NCBI GenBank assembly: GCA_006386115.1
Contig: VFIW01000010.1
Location: 744,001 to 808,000, forward strand
Direction: 5' to 3'
Length of the DNA stretch: 64,000 nt
DNA from: Globisporangium splendens
Lineage: Eukaryota > Oomycota > Peronosporomycetes > Pythiales > Pythiaceae
Made by a program: the position numbers and the translations under genes
The notes under the pieces: model-generated
Told to the model about the DNA's origin: nothing
Databases searched by the model: none
The model's input: only the letters and a program-made list of their open reading frames with translations
Part shown: positions 10,731 to 22,395 of the stretch, one piece after another
Numbering within the stretch: the stretch's first letter is position 1
Layout of the letters: each line of letters begins with the position of its first letter

Positions 10731-12615
10731 ATGGCTGCGATGACGACGGACGCGGATGCGAATCCGCCCATGTGCATCGAGTGCGAGGACACGGAGGCCG
10801 GTGTGCGCTGCGACACCTGCGAGGACTTCTACTGCGTGCTCTGCTTCGACGCACAGCACCACGCGGGCTCGCGCCTGCGCCACATCAAGACGCTGCTGCA
10901 GGGCTCGTCGACGAACGCCGCGACGCTCGCGGCCATCCAGACCAGTCAGGCACCCGCAATTAGTAGCGCAACTTCGTCAGCCGTAGCGGCTCCACAAGCA
11001 GACGCAGACGCGGCGGTTGATGCGGTTCATGAGACTGCAGCGGCTTTGGCGGTGGACGATACGGCGGCAGCGGATGCGATGGATGCCGAGCAAGACCACG
11101 ACAGCGACGACGACGAAGTCATGCCGCTGGTCGATGACGAGTCGGCGCTCATACGCGATGCCGCGTTCATTCCAATGCGGCTGACGGACGACGAGCGCTC
11201 GCTGTTCAACCTGCTCGATGCGTCGCTGAACGTGAGCGAGTACACGGACAAAGTGGACGTGCTGTCGTACCAGTCGCCGGCGAAGCGCGTGATCCACGAG
11301 CTCCAGGAGACGTTCAGCATCCTCTCGGGCATGCTCGTGGCCAACGACTTCCGCAAGGGCAAGCGGCTCGTGCAGGACAAGAGGTTCGTCGAGAACGACG
11401 AGTTCTTCCAGCAGGTGTTTGAAATCGGACGTCGGTACAAGATCATGAACCCAGGTACGCTACAGACAGCGCTCGAGAGGAACACACGAGTCGTGTCCAT
11501 CACTAACGCATTTTCGTTTGGTTTGTGTATATGCAGAACGCATGCGCAACAACTACGGCAAGATGATTTACCTGCTCCAGGACGCGAATCTGCGCGAGAT
11601 CAAAAACTACCTCGGGTTTTCCTGCGTGGCACCCGTGAACACAGTGGCCTCGTTCCTCAAGAAGCGTCATGCGCTGCGGTTGCTCAAAGATACGCGCTGC
11701 TACACTGCGACGTCTGTGGCATCCGACGAGCACGATCCGCAGACACTCGAGACGTTTGCACGTGACAAGCAGCGCGCCATCGAGGAGCTCGTGCGCGACT
11801 ACGCGTCGGCGTCGCTCTCGGCCGATGACATCCGACTGTGTCTCGCGTCCATCGCCGACAGCCAGAGCTACCTGGTCTCCAATCGGTCGCCGATCGTGCG
11901 CATGATCGAGTACCTGCAGGAGTTCTTCCAACCGGACAAGATCGACCCGAAGTTCAGTCTCGAGATCCGCGCGGGTAAGAATGGCGCGCGTCTGAGCCAC
12001 TCGCACGCGAGTCAGTACGAGTACGTGTTGCAGTCGCTGCTGCTGTGGAAAAACATCACGACGTCGATGCTTCGGTTGTGGTGGGCTGTTGAAGAAGATC
12101 TGCTCAGCGGTGGCATGTACCGCCTTCGCGACACGGGTCAGGGCCTCAACCGCGTGCAGCACGCGCCTAAGACGTCACATCTCGTGCACTCGATTCTCCA
12201 CCAGACGCAGAAATCGCGTGACCGATGGGTCGGTTCCTCGGTCGTGCATCTCGGCGACCACAACGTCCCGAACGCGCTTATGTTCATCGACAAGTACACG
12301 CAGATCTCGCGCATCCTGAGTCCGATCGTGAACACGATCAAGGAGATCCCCACGCTAGCCAACCACTCGGACACCTGCGCGTACATCGAGGACACGTTCG
12401 GTGGCGCTGCGGTACTGCAGCGCGTCATTCTCTGCGACTTCTTCCGCCACGGGTTCGACGGCAGCGGCGCCGACAACTTCTTTGACGCTGGCTCGTGCAT
12501 CGACGGTCGCCTGACGAGCGCGTGGAACTGGTGCTCCAAGATCGAGAAGAAGCCGTACTTCCACGTCTTCCTCATGGCGGGCTTCGTCGGCTTTGACGGC
12601 CATTTTGAAAAGTAA
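10731..12615 (+). CDS. UPF0652/DUF2009 family protein with N-terminal B-box-like zinc finger
   Basis: Two exons, 10731-11454 and 11537-12615, join in phase to 600 aa. The N-terminus has a B-box-like Cys/His cluster (CIECEDTEAGVRC, CDTCEDFYCVLC, then HH), followed by a low-complexity acidic linker to about residue 135. The rest matches my recollection of the eukaryote-wide UPF0652 (DUF2009) family: KRFVENDEFFQ, RRYKIMNPERMR, GKMIYLLQD, VNTVASFLKKR, VGSSVVHLGD, VPNALMFIDKY and the C-terminal WCSKIEKKPYFHVFLMAGF. Biochemical function is unknown. Introns and start are well supported by phase; the ATG follows an A-rich context. Confidence 0.85.
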
Positions 12616-12838
12616 GACGAACAATACGAGGAGAAAACAGCTTAGGATATAAAGACAACGAGAAACAGCACGGCATAGCAGTCACGTTTCTCTCTCTTGT
12701 GCGTGACATGCCCATACTGCTGTGGAACGCTGTCGGATTGCCTAAAAAGACGCTACTCGAGTTAAAATACATAAACGCTTCGGGTCGTACTACTTGCCAC
12801 CACTTGACCGGGAAATCTGCTGCCACAATGCGCCTTTA

Positions 12839-14101
12839 CTACATCACGATGCAGCAGCAGGGGCCGTTCACAGCCGTCGGGTCTTCTCCGCGCAGCGCCT
12901 TCTCCTTCTGCATCGCCTCGAGCCGCTCTTCCTCGAGCTCTTCCAGCAGGAGCTGGTCCTCTAATCGCATCTTCAGGATCGTGTTGGCGCCTGGCGCTTT
13001 GGGCGAATAAGGTTTCGCGGCGGGGGTGTCTGATGCGGATTCCTTCTTCTTGTCGGGGTCCTCGCACTCGATGAAGCTCGTGCTGTTGTCCGGCGTGGGC
13101 TCCAGGATGATGTGCTTGCGGAACGACGCGTACATTTCGCGATTCTGACGCGCAGCCATGTTGCGCGCCTGCTCGGCATTAAAAGTTGGCACTGGTGGTT
13201 TGCCTTCGTCCTCTGGGAGCGATCCGAATAACGGAGAGTCTGCTTGGCTGCCTGCCGCTGTGTTATACGAGGGTGGAGGCGATGGCTGTGGGTAGTTCCC
13301 ACCAGCGGGCGATCGTGGCACGTAACCAGGGGGAGGCGATCGCTGTGGTGCCGCTGTTCCTTGCCACGCAGGCGATCGCGGCGCTGGCGATCGCTGGGAC
13401 GAGAGACTGGCGCGTCCTCCTCCTACCGGAGATGTCAGGTTGTCTACGCGGCCGCCGTAGCGCTGGATGGCGCGTCGCATCGCCTTGTGCCACTCGTGGA
13501 TCTCCGCCTCGGTCTTGCCGCCAATGCGCAACTCGCGCCCGCCCTCCATCATCACGACGAGGGTATTCGGTCTCGACATGTCGCGGCGCGCCGCGATGAC
13601 GCGCGCTTTCCCGAGACTCGGACTCCCGATCTGCGCTGTGTACGACAGCACGTTCTCCTCCAGCATAAAGTAGCGCTTCTTCCACGTCTTGAAGTGCTGT
13701 CCCTCTTTCTCAAGCCAGCCGACGTGCGAGATGCTGTCGCCCGTATTCTTGCCGAAGTCCATCAGCGGCGTGACGGCGCTGCCGCCGCGCTGGTCGCTCG
13801 CGTAGTGCGCGATGGCGTTGAAGCACTTGTCGCACTCCTTCTGCGTGTCCGTGAAGATCTTGAGCTGGCGGCCCTCGACGCTCACGATCAGCAGTCCGTT
13901 CGTGATGTCTGGCACCTTCTCCACGCGCGCTACGGTCATCGCGCCCAGGATCTGCGCCTTGTTCTCCTGGTCCGTGTTCTTGTAGTACGCCAGCTCATTG
14001 CGCTTGACGACCAGGAAGCGCTTCTTCCACGACTTGACGAGACTGCCCTCCTTGAACACCCACCCGGCATACGTCACCCGACTGTTCTCGTTCTGCGCCA
14101 T
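12839..14101 (-). CDS. Double PH-domain protein with C-terminal CaaX box
   Basis: An intronless 420-aa ORF. Two pleckstrin homology domains lie at about residues 10-115 (AGWVFKEGSLVKSWKKRF) and 125-230 (VGWLEKEGQHFKTWKKRY), each with the GW..K.G...K.WK.R opening and a closing helix Trp. A Pro/Ser/Arg-rich linker with repeated RSP follows, then a charged helix (LEELEEERLEAMQKEK). The protein ends CCCIVM. CIVM fits a CaaX prenylation box and the two preceding Cys could be palmitoylated. PH domains of this class often bind phosphoinositides; lipid specificity is not visible. The seven-PH gene downstream of its start shares the architecture, suggesting a local duplication. No enzyme domain is present, so a membrane scaffold role is inference. 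Confidence 0.9.
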   Translation of the reverse strand: MAQNENSRVTYAGWVFKEGSLVKSWKKRFLVVKRNELAYYKNTDQENKAQILGAMTVARVEKVPDITNGLLIVSVEGRQLKIFTDTQKECDKCFNAIAHYASDQRGGSAVTPLMDFGKNTGDSISHVGWLEKEGQHFKTWKKRYFMLEENVLSYTAQIGSPSLGKARVIAARRDMSRPNTLVVMMEGGRELRIGGKTEAEIHEWHKAMRRAIQRYGGRVDNLTSPVGGGRASLSSQRSPAPRSPAWQGTAAPQRSPPPGYVPRSPAGGNYPQPSPPPSYNTAAGSQADSPLFGSLPEDEGKPPVPTFNAEQARNMAARQNREMYASFRKHIILEPTPDNSTSFIECEDPDKKKESASDTPAAKPYSPKAPGANTILKMRLEDQLLLEELEEERLEAMQKEKALRGEDPTAVNGPCCCIVM

Positions 14102-14731
14102 CGCTGCTGCTATAGGAAGCGACTAGCAGTACGTACGTCCTGATGCGCGCGGGTACGTGGCGATGCAGCAGTCCGTCAATGTGGATGACAAATGGCGCTC
14201 TTGCCGCTTGCTGTCTCTTCGTGTGGGTGAAAGGTGAAAAATCAGGAGCAACAGGATGGGAGATGATACAGCCTTCAATAGACGACTCGGAGCCATTAAA
14301 CACTGATGCAGCAGTGGTAATGCACATTAATAGTGGCCTCTCGCGCTGTTGTCCCTTATTGGTGGGTTCTTTTCGTCAATTGGTGCGACGCTCAAGTGGG
14401 TGGGGGAAATGGAGAAATGGAGAAATGGGAGACATGAGGGGGAGCTGCAAGAAAGAGATCTCCCTGCGCTTTTAACGACGCCGCTGGGTGGTGTACCTGG
14501 GTGCGCTGTTATAATAGAAGGGGTCGACGCTGTGCGCGTGCCATGCGCCATTCAACACCGCTTCTATGCATGCAAATGCCTCCGTTTAACAAGCAAAAAC
14601 GGCGGCGACCTGTGTATTGGACAGCCAAGACGTGTACCTCTCACCCAAAAGCACTCCGAGTGAGCAGGTTTTCCTACGTTTCTCCAGGTTTGCACTCAGT
14701 ATATGCGCTTGCCAATTGCCTGGAATCTTGC
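14102..14731. other. Intergenic between two tandem PH-domain genes
   Basis: 630 bases upstream of the double-PH gene and downstream of the seven-PH gene, both on the minus strand. It should carry the double-PH promoter and the seven-PH terminator. No supported ORF or repeat. Confidence 0.4.
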
Positions 14732-17700
14732 TTACATGACGACGCAGCACGCTGCGCAGCTGTTGATGCTGTTCGCGTCGTCTCCTTTTTCTCCGGCGCG
14801 TCGCTCCTGTTCGGCTTCGCTCTCGACCATGAGCTTGCGGTAGTACTCGAGGTTATCCTCGCTCTCCATGCGCACGAACTCGGTGTTCTTAGTGTCCCCC
14901 GTCGCCACGTGCTCTTCTCGTGCACCGCTAAAGTTGAGTTCGCCCTTGAACGAGCGATGACCCGTGTTGAACGATTCCTGCACGCGCATCGAAGGATTCG
15001 CGTGGCCGTCGTTGATGCGGACGAACGACTCATTGCTGATGGTGTCGTTCGCCAAGTAGTCGCTCTCATCGAGGCGATTGGATGCAATTTGTTCACGAGC
15101 TTCGCCTCTGCTGACAATCTGAGGACCAGTACTTTGACTGGTAGGAGTGGAGGCAACGCTGGGATGTTGCTCGGATGTCTGAGACACCTCTGCTGGGGAC
15201 GGCAGCGTACTGGAAAGTACATGAAGCCACGTCTCCGTCTCGTCGCTGGAAGCTGCTGACACTCGCAAAATGCGGTCACCTTCAAGACTTACGCTGAGTG
15301 TGAACGGCTTGGTGTCGTCGACTCGCACGCTGGTCACAACACCGTGGCCGTGCGCGACGCCACCGATTTCGCCATAGTAGATCAGCGCACCCTTCTTGTA
15401 CGTGAAGTAGCGCTTCTTCCACGTCTTGAAGCGCCGTCCTTCCTTCTCGAGCCATCCGCTGTACGAGGTGACGATCTTCCCGCCGTTGTTCACTGTCGCT
15501 GACACGTTGGACGCTCGTCCTCCAGCGTCAGCTTCGTGTTGTTGCGGAGTAGTGGGGCTCTTGGGCACACTGCTTTCTGCACTAATGGAAGCCTGCAGCG
15601 CGCGAAGCCATCGTCCATAGTCCTCTTTCGATTCGGCTGTCAGCATCAGTTTCCGACCGCTGGTTGTCATCACCTCGAGACCCAAGGCCACTTGGGGCTG
15701 CTCTTCCACGTGCGAGATCGTAAACGACCGCAACATCGACCCTGTCTCGCGTTTGAAGTAGCGCAACGTGGTGCCATGCAGGCTGAAATACCGCCGCTTC
15801 CACGTCTTGATGGTGCCTCCCTGCTTGTTGAGCCATCCATGGCACTTGCTCTGTTCCGCTAGCGCCGTTGGAGTGTTGTCACTTTCCGACGCCTGTGACT
15901 GCTCTTCACCTCCTGCAGATTCGCCAACATCGTCGCCAAGCGCACTATCCCACGAGTCCGAGCGATCCCACTCGGGCTTGTTCTCCATCGCGGCTTCCCA
16001 CGTGGCGTACCCGCTGTCGTCCTTGCGTGCATCCTCGCCGTTATCGTATTGATTGTCAAAGTTGAGATCGTCCTCAAAGTTCTCGCCATCGTCAGCAAAA
16101 TCCAAGTCGAACTCGTCGTCGAACACGGCATTCTCCTGCTGGTACTCGTCATGTTGAGACAGGAAGGACTCGGTGAGGTTCGACGACGTCTGAAGCGCCT
16201 TGAGCCACTGCGCAAACTGCATCTCATCTGGCGCCACGACCTCCAAGAGTCTTCCGTTCTGGAACCGCACGTCGATGCAGAACGGACGCGCTTCGCCCAC
16301 CGACACCTCAAACACGACACCCGAGCCGAGCAACTCGCCGCCTTCGTCGCCGTAGTACATCAAGCGGCTTCGCTCCAGCACGAAATACCGTTGCTTCCAG
16401 GTCTTGAAGTTCTGACCTTTCTTCAGGAGCCATCCTTCTTGACCGAGACGATTGCCAGAGTTGTCCAGACTCGCCTCTTCAACTTGATTCTCTTGATCCT
16501 CAGCAGCCTCAGACCCAAGCTTCGAGGCGTTCTGCAGAGCTGCGTACCACGAATTGAGTTCGTCTCGCGCACCAGCAGAGATCTTAAGGATTCGTCCGTT
16601 TGCCAGGTGCACATCGAGGCAATCTTGATCCACGGCATCGCGTAGCACATGCACGACGATGCCGCCACCTCGCGGAGGTTTGTCGATACTCTCGTAATAC
16701 TGGAGCGAGTCGCCGTTCAGCACAAAGTACCGCTGCTTCCAGGACCGGATGAGGTGGCCTTGCTTCAGCAGCCAACCGTATTTGACCTCTGGCTTTGCAA
16801 TCGAAGGTGACGAAGACGGTGGAGATTTGGTCGGGACAGGTTCCGTCTTCACTGGAGGTGTTTCTTCTTGATATTGCACTAGCACCGCTGATGATTCCGA
16901 TACCGGGAATGCGTCTTCGACTCCGTAAGGCTTCCCGACCAACTCGCCGAGCACGGTGGCCCATTTCATGAACTCTTCGTGCGGTTCAGCGCGAACCGTG
17001 ATCGTACGTCCAGAGTCCAGCTCGATGTGGATCCAGCCGTCGTTGTACGCGTCAAAGTTCACGTCCACGATGATCTCGTCCTCGTTTGGGACATCCTGCG
17101 GCTTGTGGCGGTACTCGAGCATGTCGTTGTTGAGCGTGAAGTAGCGTCTCTTCCATGTCTTCGATTTGTGCCCCTGCTTGAGCAGCCATCCTTCACAGCT
17201 CTGTGAAGACGCGGACGATGACAGCGTATGGTGCCGTTGTTGCTGCTTTGCTACGTCGTAGGGCGGCGGATATTCGTCTCCAAAGGCAGAAGCGTACGAA
17301 TCTCCAATACTGGAACTCTGGTTCTCGTAGGACGGCAAGCGATCGTACGAGCTCGCCGAACTGAGAGACGCTGTCGTCCTGTTGTCCACGTCTTGGTTGT
17401 CATTATTATCAGCAGAGACCGCTTGCGAGAGCGCAAGGTCCCATGCCTCAATGTCGTCAAGTGAGTCTGCTGCGATGCGCAGAATGCGTCCGCCTTCTGT
17501 GTGCACATCGAGCGTGAATGGGGTCGTAAAGTTCGTCTCGACCTGGCGGACCACCAACGAGCCCAGCGGCGGGGAACTCGGCGTCTCGTCCGCATAGTAC
17601 GACAGCACGTTGCCGCGCAGCACCATGAAGCGCTTCTTCCAGCTCTTCATGTGCTTCCCCTCCTTCAGCAGCCAGCCCTTCTTGCGGATGCGCTGCTCCG

Positions 17701-18265
17701 ACGCTCTCCTCTCGTAGCTGCTCGCTTTGGAGGCAAGCGGAGGTGGCGCACTCGTCCACGTTGGCACCGACGCCGCTGCTGCGGGGTACACCGACATCTG
17801 TCGCGGTAACTGCACTTGCCGCTGCGACTGCTGCTGCTGATAAGAATTCGCCGCCATGGAGCTATTCGCGTTCCCTGTGTTGCCTGCACGCAACCCGCTG
17901 GCGCTGCGCGTGCGGTACGAGAGCGTGCGATGCACGCCGCCAGCGTCGCCCACCTGGTCGGCGACCGCGACAGCGTGCTTGAGCTTGGCGAACCAGAGCT
18001 TGGACTCGTCGGCCGTCGCGGTCTTCATCTTGAGTGTCTGTGGTTTGCCCTTCTTCTCGCCCCGGATCAGCAACCCGTTCGGCAGGTCGGGAGCGAAGTC
18101 CACGTCAACCACGCGCAGGCGGCCTTTCTCGTCCGCGCCGTTGGACCCGCCGAAGTACGCGAGGTCAGTGCCGCGCAGCACGAAGAAGCGCTTCTTCCAC
18201 GTCTTGACCTTGCTGCCCTGCTTGGAGCCCCAGCCCGAGAACTCGCCATCGCCGTGCGCCGCCAT
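14732..18265 (-). CDS. Seven-PH-domain protein with C-terminal CaaX box
   Basis: A single intronless frame. I take the ATG at 18265 (1,177 aa) because the first PH domain begins eight residues later; the frame is open upstream to an ATG at 18445, but that stretch looks like 5' UTR. Seven PH domains lie at about residues 8-100, 196-285, 358-442, 496-582, 609-692, 808-895 and 935-1022. Each opens with a variant of GWLLKQG...KTWK.RYF.L and closes with a helix holding the invariant Trp (W91, W275, W435, W573 and so on). Linkers are Ser/Gln-rich or acidic; the one at about 705-800 is strongly acidic. The tail ends CAACCVVM, a CaaX box (CVVM) with extra Cys for possible palmitoylation. No catalytic domain is present. 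Likely a multivalent phosphoinositide-binding membrane protein; that role is inference. Confidence 0.92.
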   Translation of the reverse strand: MAAHGDGEFSGWGSKQGSKVKTWKKRFFVLRGTDLAYFGGSNGADEKGRLRVVDVDFAPDLPNGLLIRGEKKGKPQTLKMKTATADESKLWFAKLKHAVAVADQVGDAGGVHRTLSYRTRSASGLRAGNTGNANSSMAANSYQQQQSQRQVQLPRQMSVYPAAAASVPTWTSAPPPLASKASSYERRASEQRIRKKGWLLKEGKHMKSWKKRFMVLRGNVLSYYADETPSSPPLGSLVVRQVETNFTTPFTLDVHTEGGRILRIAADSLDDIEAWDLALSQAVSADNNDNQDVDNRTTASLSSASSYDRLPSYENQSSSIGDSYASAFGDEYPPPYDVAKQQQRHHTLSSSASSQSCEGWLLKQGHKSKTWKRRYFTLNNDMLEYRHKPQDVPNEDEIIVDVNFDAYNDGWIHIELDSGRTITVRAEPHEEFMKWATVLGELVGKPYGVEDAFPVSESSAVLVQYQEETPPVKTEPVPTKSPPSSSPSIAKPEVKYGWLLKQGHLIRSWKQRYFVLNGDSLQYYESIDKPPRGGGIVVHVLRDAVDQDCLDVHLANGRILKISAGARDELNSWYAALQNASKLGSEAAEDQENQVEEASLDNSGNRLGQEGWLLKKGQNFKTWKQRYFVLERSRLMYYGDEGGELLGSGVVFEVSVGEARPFCIDVRFQNGRLLEVVAPDEMQFAQWLKALQTSSNLTESFLSQHDEYQQENAVFDDEFDLDFADDGENFEDDLNFDNQYDNGEDARKDDSGYATWEAAMENKPEWDRSDSWDSALGDDVGESAGGEEQSQASESDNTPTALAEQSKCHGWLNKQGGTIKTWKRRYFSLHGTTLRYFKRETGSMLRSFTISHVEEQPQVALGLEVMTTSGRKLMLTAESKEDYGRWLRALQASISAESSVPKSPTTPQQHEADAGGRASNVSATVNNGGKIVTSYSGWLEKEGRRFKTWKKRYFTYKKGALIYYGEIGGVAHGHGVVTSVRVDDTKPFTLSVSLEGDRILRVSAASSDETETWLHVLSSTLPSPAEVSQTSEQHPSVASTPTSQSTGPQIVSRGEAREQIASNRLDESDYLANDTISNESFVRINDGHANPSMRVQESFNTGHRSFKGELNFSGAREEHVATGDTKNTEFVRMESEDNLEYYRKLMVESEAEQERRAGEKGDDANSINSCAACCVVM

Positions 18266-18985
18266 CTTGCCTAGTGGCGAATGAACAGACCAATCGACTG
18301 ATCCCACATTTCTGCACCCAGTGCCGCCTATAGTGAACGCGAGACAAATCAAGGCGGAATAAGAAGGTTGCGGCATAGACAAAGAGGGTGCAGTGGATAA
18401 ATAAGCAGCAAATTGTAGGAGCTTTTGGACAATTATTGCGACCACTAGATCATTGATCGGTTGATGGGATGTGTGGGTTCCTTTCTTCTTTTTTGTATGG
18501 ACGTGTTTGAAAAATGCAATTACCTTTTACATAGGGTACACCCGTAGTATTCGATGCCACCCTTTTCAAATAAGTGGGATGAAAAGAGGAAAGCATGCCT
18601 TCTTAATTTCATACACTGTCACGAGTGGTGGTACGAGTTTGATTTGGGTCGATACGACTCGCACTCTGCTGATGCACTGAAACACGAGCGTCTCATTTGC
18701 ATGGACGCAACCAAGTGGCTTTGCTATGTGTATCACATGCAAACGGAAACGAATGGACGGTTGTACCAGTGCTTACTCATGGTGTGAACACTAACCATTG
18801 ATGTCACATACTCGGTGACCACCTGACTGACTTGCATCCTCAGCACCCAATCCAATCAATCCTTCCTCCTGCATCCACACATTGCACGACTCGACGCGAT
18901 TGCAATGCAATCATTCGCTCGGAGTACAGAAGATTTGGAAATGGTGGATTTCATGATGGACTGACTAGTCATGGACGCGTTCTAC
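18266..18985. other. Intergenic: 5' region of seven-PH gene and 3' flank of UPRT
   Basis: 720 bases. The part next to 18265 should be the promoter of the seven-PH gene; a CCAAT word lies at 18290-18294 on the plus strand. Short ORFs around 18470-18790 have no recognisable content. Confidence 0.4.
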
Positions 18986-20044
<1,059 letters not shown>

Positions 20045-20425
20045 GGCTCTCTGTATTTGTTACAGAGTGGTGCTGCTGTGGGCTTGTGGCGTTGGCGGAG
20101 GATTGGGAAATAAATGTGCAGCTATGCAGGGTGCTGGGGATGGAGGCAAGTGCATGCATTCATCGGATCGGCACCATCCACCCCGAGTGGACCGAAGAGG
20201 AGGAGTCGAGAGGACGGGGAGGACGCACCGGCGGAGCAGCTCATCAGTGGAGCGGACGGACACTGCGTCATCTGCTTCCCACCAATGCAATGCCAATGCA
20301 ATCATTGCAATACACACTCAGATCCACATGAAATCAACAGAACACTAAATCAACAAGAACTCGAATGACAAAACAGGATGATAATTACCTTCACCAAACC
20401 GAAGCAATCAATACACACTCTACCC
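20045..20425. other. Intergenic: UPRT 5' region and 3' flank of the orphan gene
   Basis: 381 bases upstream of the UPRT start codon. No supported ORF. It should hold the UPRT promoter; no motif is clear to me. Confidence 0.4.
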
Positions 20426-22395
20426 TTAATACTTCTTCTCCATCCAATATGTGATGGCGCCAACCAAGATGTCGTAGCTCGCGGCCAGCGCCAGGAACGC
20501 GACGACGTCGCTGCCGCCGCCCACGTGGAGTCTCTGCAGGTGCTTGTGGTAGTCGGCTGGCACGCTCAGCGTGGAGCTGCACACGGACTCGCGCGCGGCA
20601 CCCGAGATCTCGCTCATGGTCACGTAGTGGTAGTGCGGATCGCCCTCGGGAGACTTGGGGTGCTCGATTGCGATGGACGTCGTCACTTTGCCGCGTGAAA
20701 TGACTTCGCCCATCAGTAGACACCGGTAGCCGTGCGTCTTCTTAGATTTCTTGACGAAACACACGTTCTCCTGACGCAGGCCGCCGTGCTGCAGGTCAGG
20801 CACCATGCGCTTGATCGCTACCATGTGCCGCGTCTTCATGCCGTGCAGGTACCGCTCGAGACTGAGCGTGTAGAGCTCACCGTAGTGGTAGTGCCGGATG
20901 GACCACTCCTTGCGCGACGTGCGCGCGATCTCGAAGAGCTTCCGTCGCCCAAAGCCGTAGATGAGGCACTTTTTCAGTCCCCGCGTCGGTCGGAACTCGC
21001 GCTTGTCCAGCACGTACACCTTTAAAATACATCAAGTAGTTTGTTAGAAAGAGAGTGCCGCATTTCAAGAGCGTATAGATGCATGTATATATATGCACTG
21101 ACCGTGTCGGTGTAGAAGGAGAGCACGCCGCGAGACCACATGAGCGACTCGCTGGCGACGGTGGAGAACCGTTCGGGATTGCCGGTGCTCGCCGCCTGCT
21201 CCTTGTAGAACGCGCCGAAGCGGTCGACGGACTTGTGGTACGCATCGCACATGCACGTGCTGCTCGGGTGCGAGCGCGGCGTCTGCGCGTGCTGCTGCAC
21301 GAGGTTGGCGATCTCGCGGTAGACGCTCGAGCCCTTAGTGGCGCCGATGAGCTCCAGGTACGCCGAGTGCGTGAGCACGGCGTCCACATCCGAGATCGCC
21401 TCCAGCACCTCGATCATCTCGTCCGAGAGCTTGGCTGGCGACGTGTACAGCCGCTTGAGCGAGCTATATACCACATGCAATTACCATTCAGGTAAGATGC
21501 TTACACATAAATATATCAAATATGGACGCTTGCTTACCCGAGGAGCCCGTCGCGAAAGTAGTTGGTCTCGATGAAGCGGAGCTGCTCGGCGATCTTGGCG
21601 TCCTTGCTCAGCACCTTGTAGAGCTCCAACACCTTGGCGGGCGTGCACTCGAAGATCTCCTGTGTGGGGCCGACCGAGAGCTCGTACTGGAAGATGGCGT
21701 CGGGCGACGTGTACCGTGTCTTCTTGCGCTTGGCGTCCTTGGCGTCTTTGGCGTCTTTGGCGTCTTTGGCATTGGGAGAGGAGGACGACGACGGCGGATC
21801 GAACGGCGCGATGTCGATGCGGTTGTACTGGATGTGCTCCGCTATAAATAAAGGAGAATAAGATAAAGATGTGGTGATTAGCTAGTCGCTCCAAAAATGA
21901 AGGGATGCGCGAAAGCTCCCCTATCGCCTGCCATATTCACTTATAAAAGTGCTTTTTCATATGAGCACGCGCGCGCTTACCTATGAGAATGGGCTTGGGG
22001 TCATGCAGCTCGCAGACGTACGTGGGGAACTCGCCGAACGCCATGTTGTCGAATTCGTCGACATCCTGTTGGTCGTCGTCCTTGTCGTCCTCGACGTCGG
22101 ACGAGCTCTTGTCCGTTTCTGTGGGCTCCAGGTCGTCCTCTTCGCTGCCGTTGAGCTTCTTTTGGCTGGTGACGGCGGCGCTGTTGCGCTGCGCACGCAC
22201 GTGCTCCTTGAGCTCCATGTTGAGCTTGCGCTTGGCCCACTTGCGCGCCACGAGGTCGCTGCTCGCGGACGCCGGCGCATTTGTCTTGTTGCTGCTGGTG
22301 GCGCTGCTCTTATTGGGGTTGCTGCTGCTGCTGTTGGCTGTGGCGTCCGACGACGTCGGCGTGAGCATGATGTACGAGTTCATCACGGTCGCCAT
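20426..22395 (-). CDS. Unrecognised protein with acidic N-terminus and conserved-looking C-terminal domain
   Basis: Four exons (22395-21981, 21841-21538, 21463-21103, 21019-20426) join in phase to 557 aa. I do not recognise a family. Residues 1 to about 140 are low complexity: Ser/Asn/Thr-rich, then basic, then a strongly acidic Asp/Glu/Ser run. A short Lys-Asp-Ala tandem repeat (KDAKDAKDAKDAK) comes next, encoded by a 9-bp minisatellite. The middle is helical (ECTPAKVLELYKVL, LKRLYTSPAKLSDEMIEVL). The C-terminal 200 residues look globular and conserved, with many His/Tyr (IRHYHYGELYTLSLERYLHG) and an end segment VVAFLALAASYDILVGAITYW that is hydrophobic enough to be buried or membrane-associated. 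Splice phases and coding character make it a real gene; function is open. Confidence 0.75.
21732..21767. repeat. Four-copy 9-bp coding minisatellite (KDA repeat)
   Basis: GGCGTCNTT-type 9-mers repeat four times in a row, three of them identical. On the minus strand they encode Lys-Asp-Ala units inside the orphan gene. Copy number should be variable between strains because units keep the frame. Confidence 0.85.

Noticed and set aside
13275..13400. Cluster of GCGATCGC-like octamers resembling cyanobacterial HIP1
   Set aside because: They fall in the coding linker of the double-PH gene and encode repeated Arg-Ser-Pro; codon choice explains them.
18266..18445. N-terminal 60-residue extension of the seven-PH protein from an ATG at 18445
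   Set aside because: The stretch is compositionally unlike the protein and has no targeting logic; the ATG at 18265 starts just before the first PH domain.
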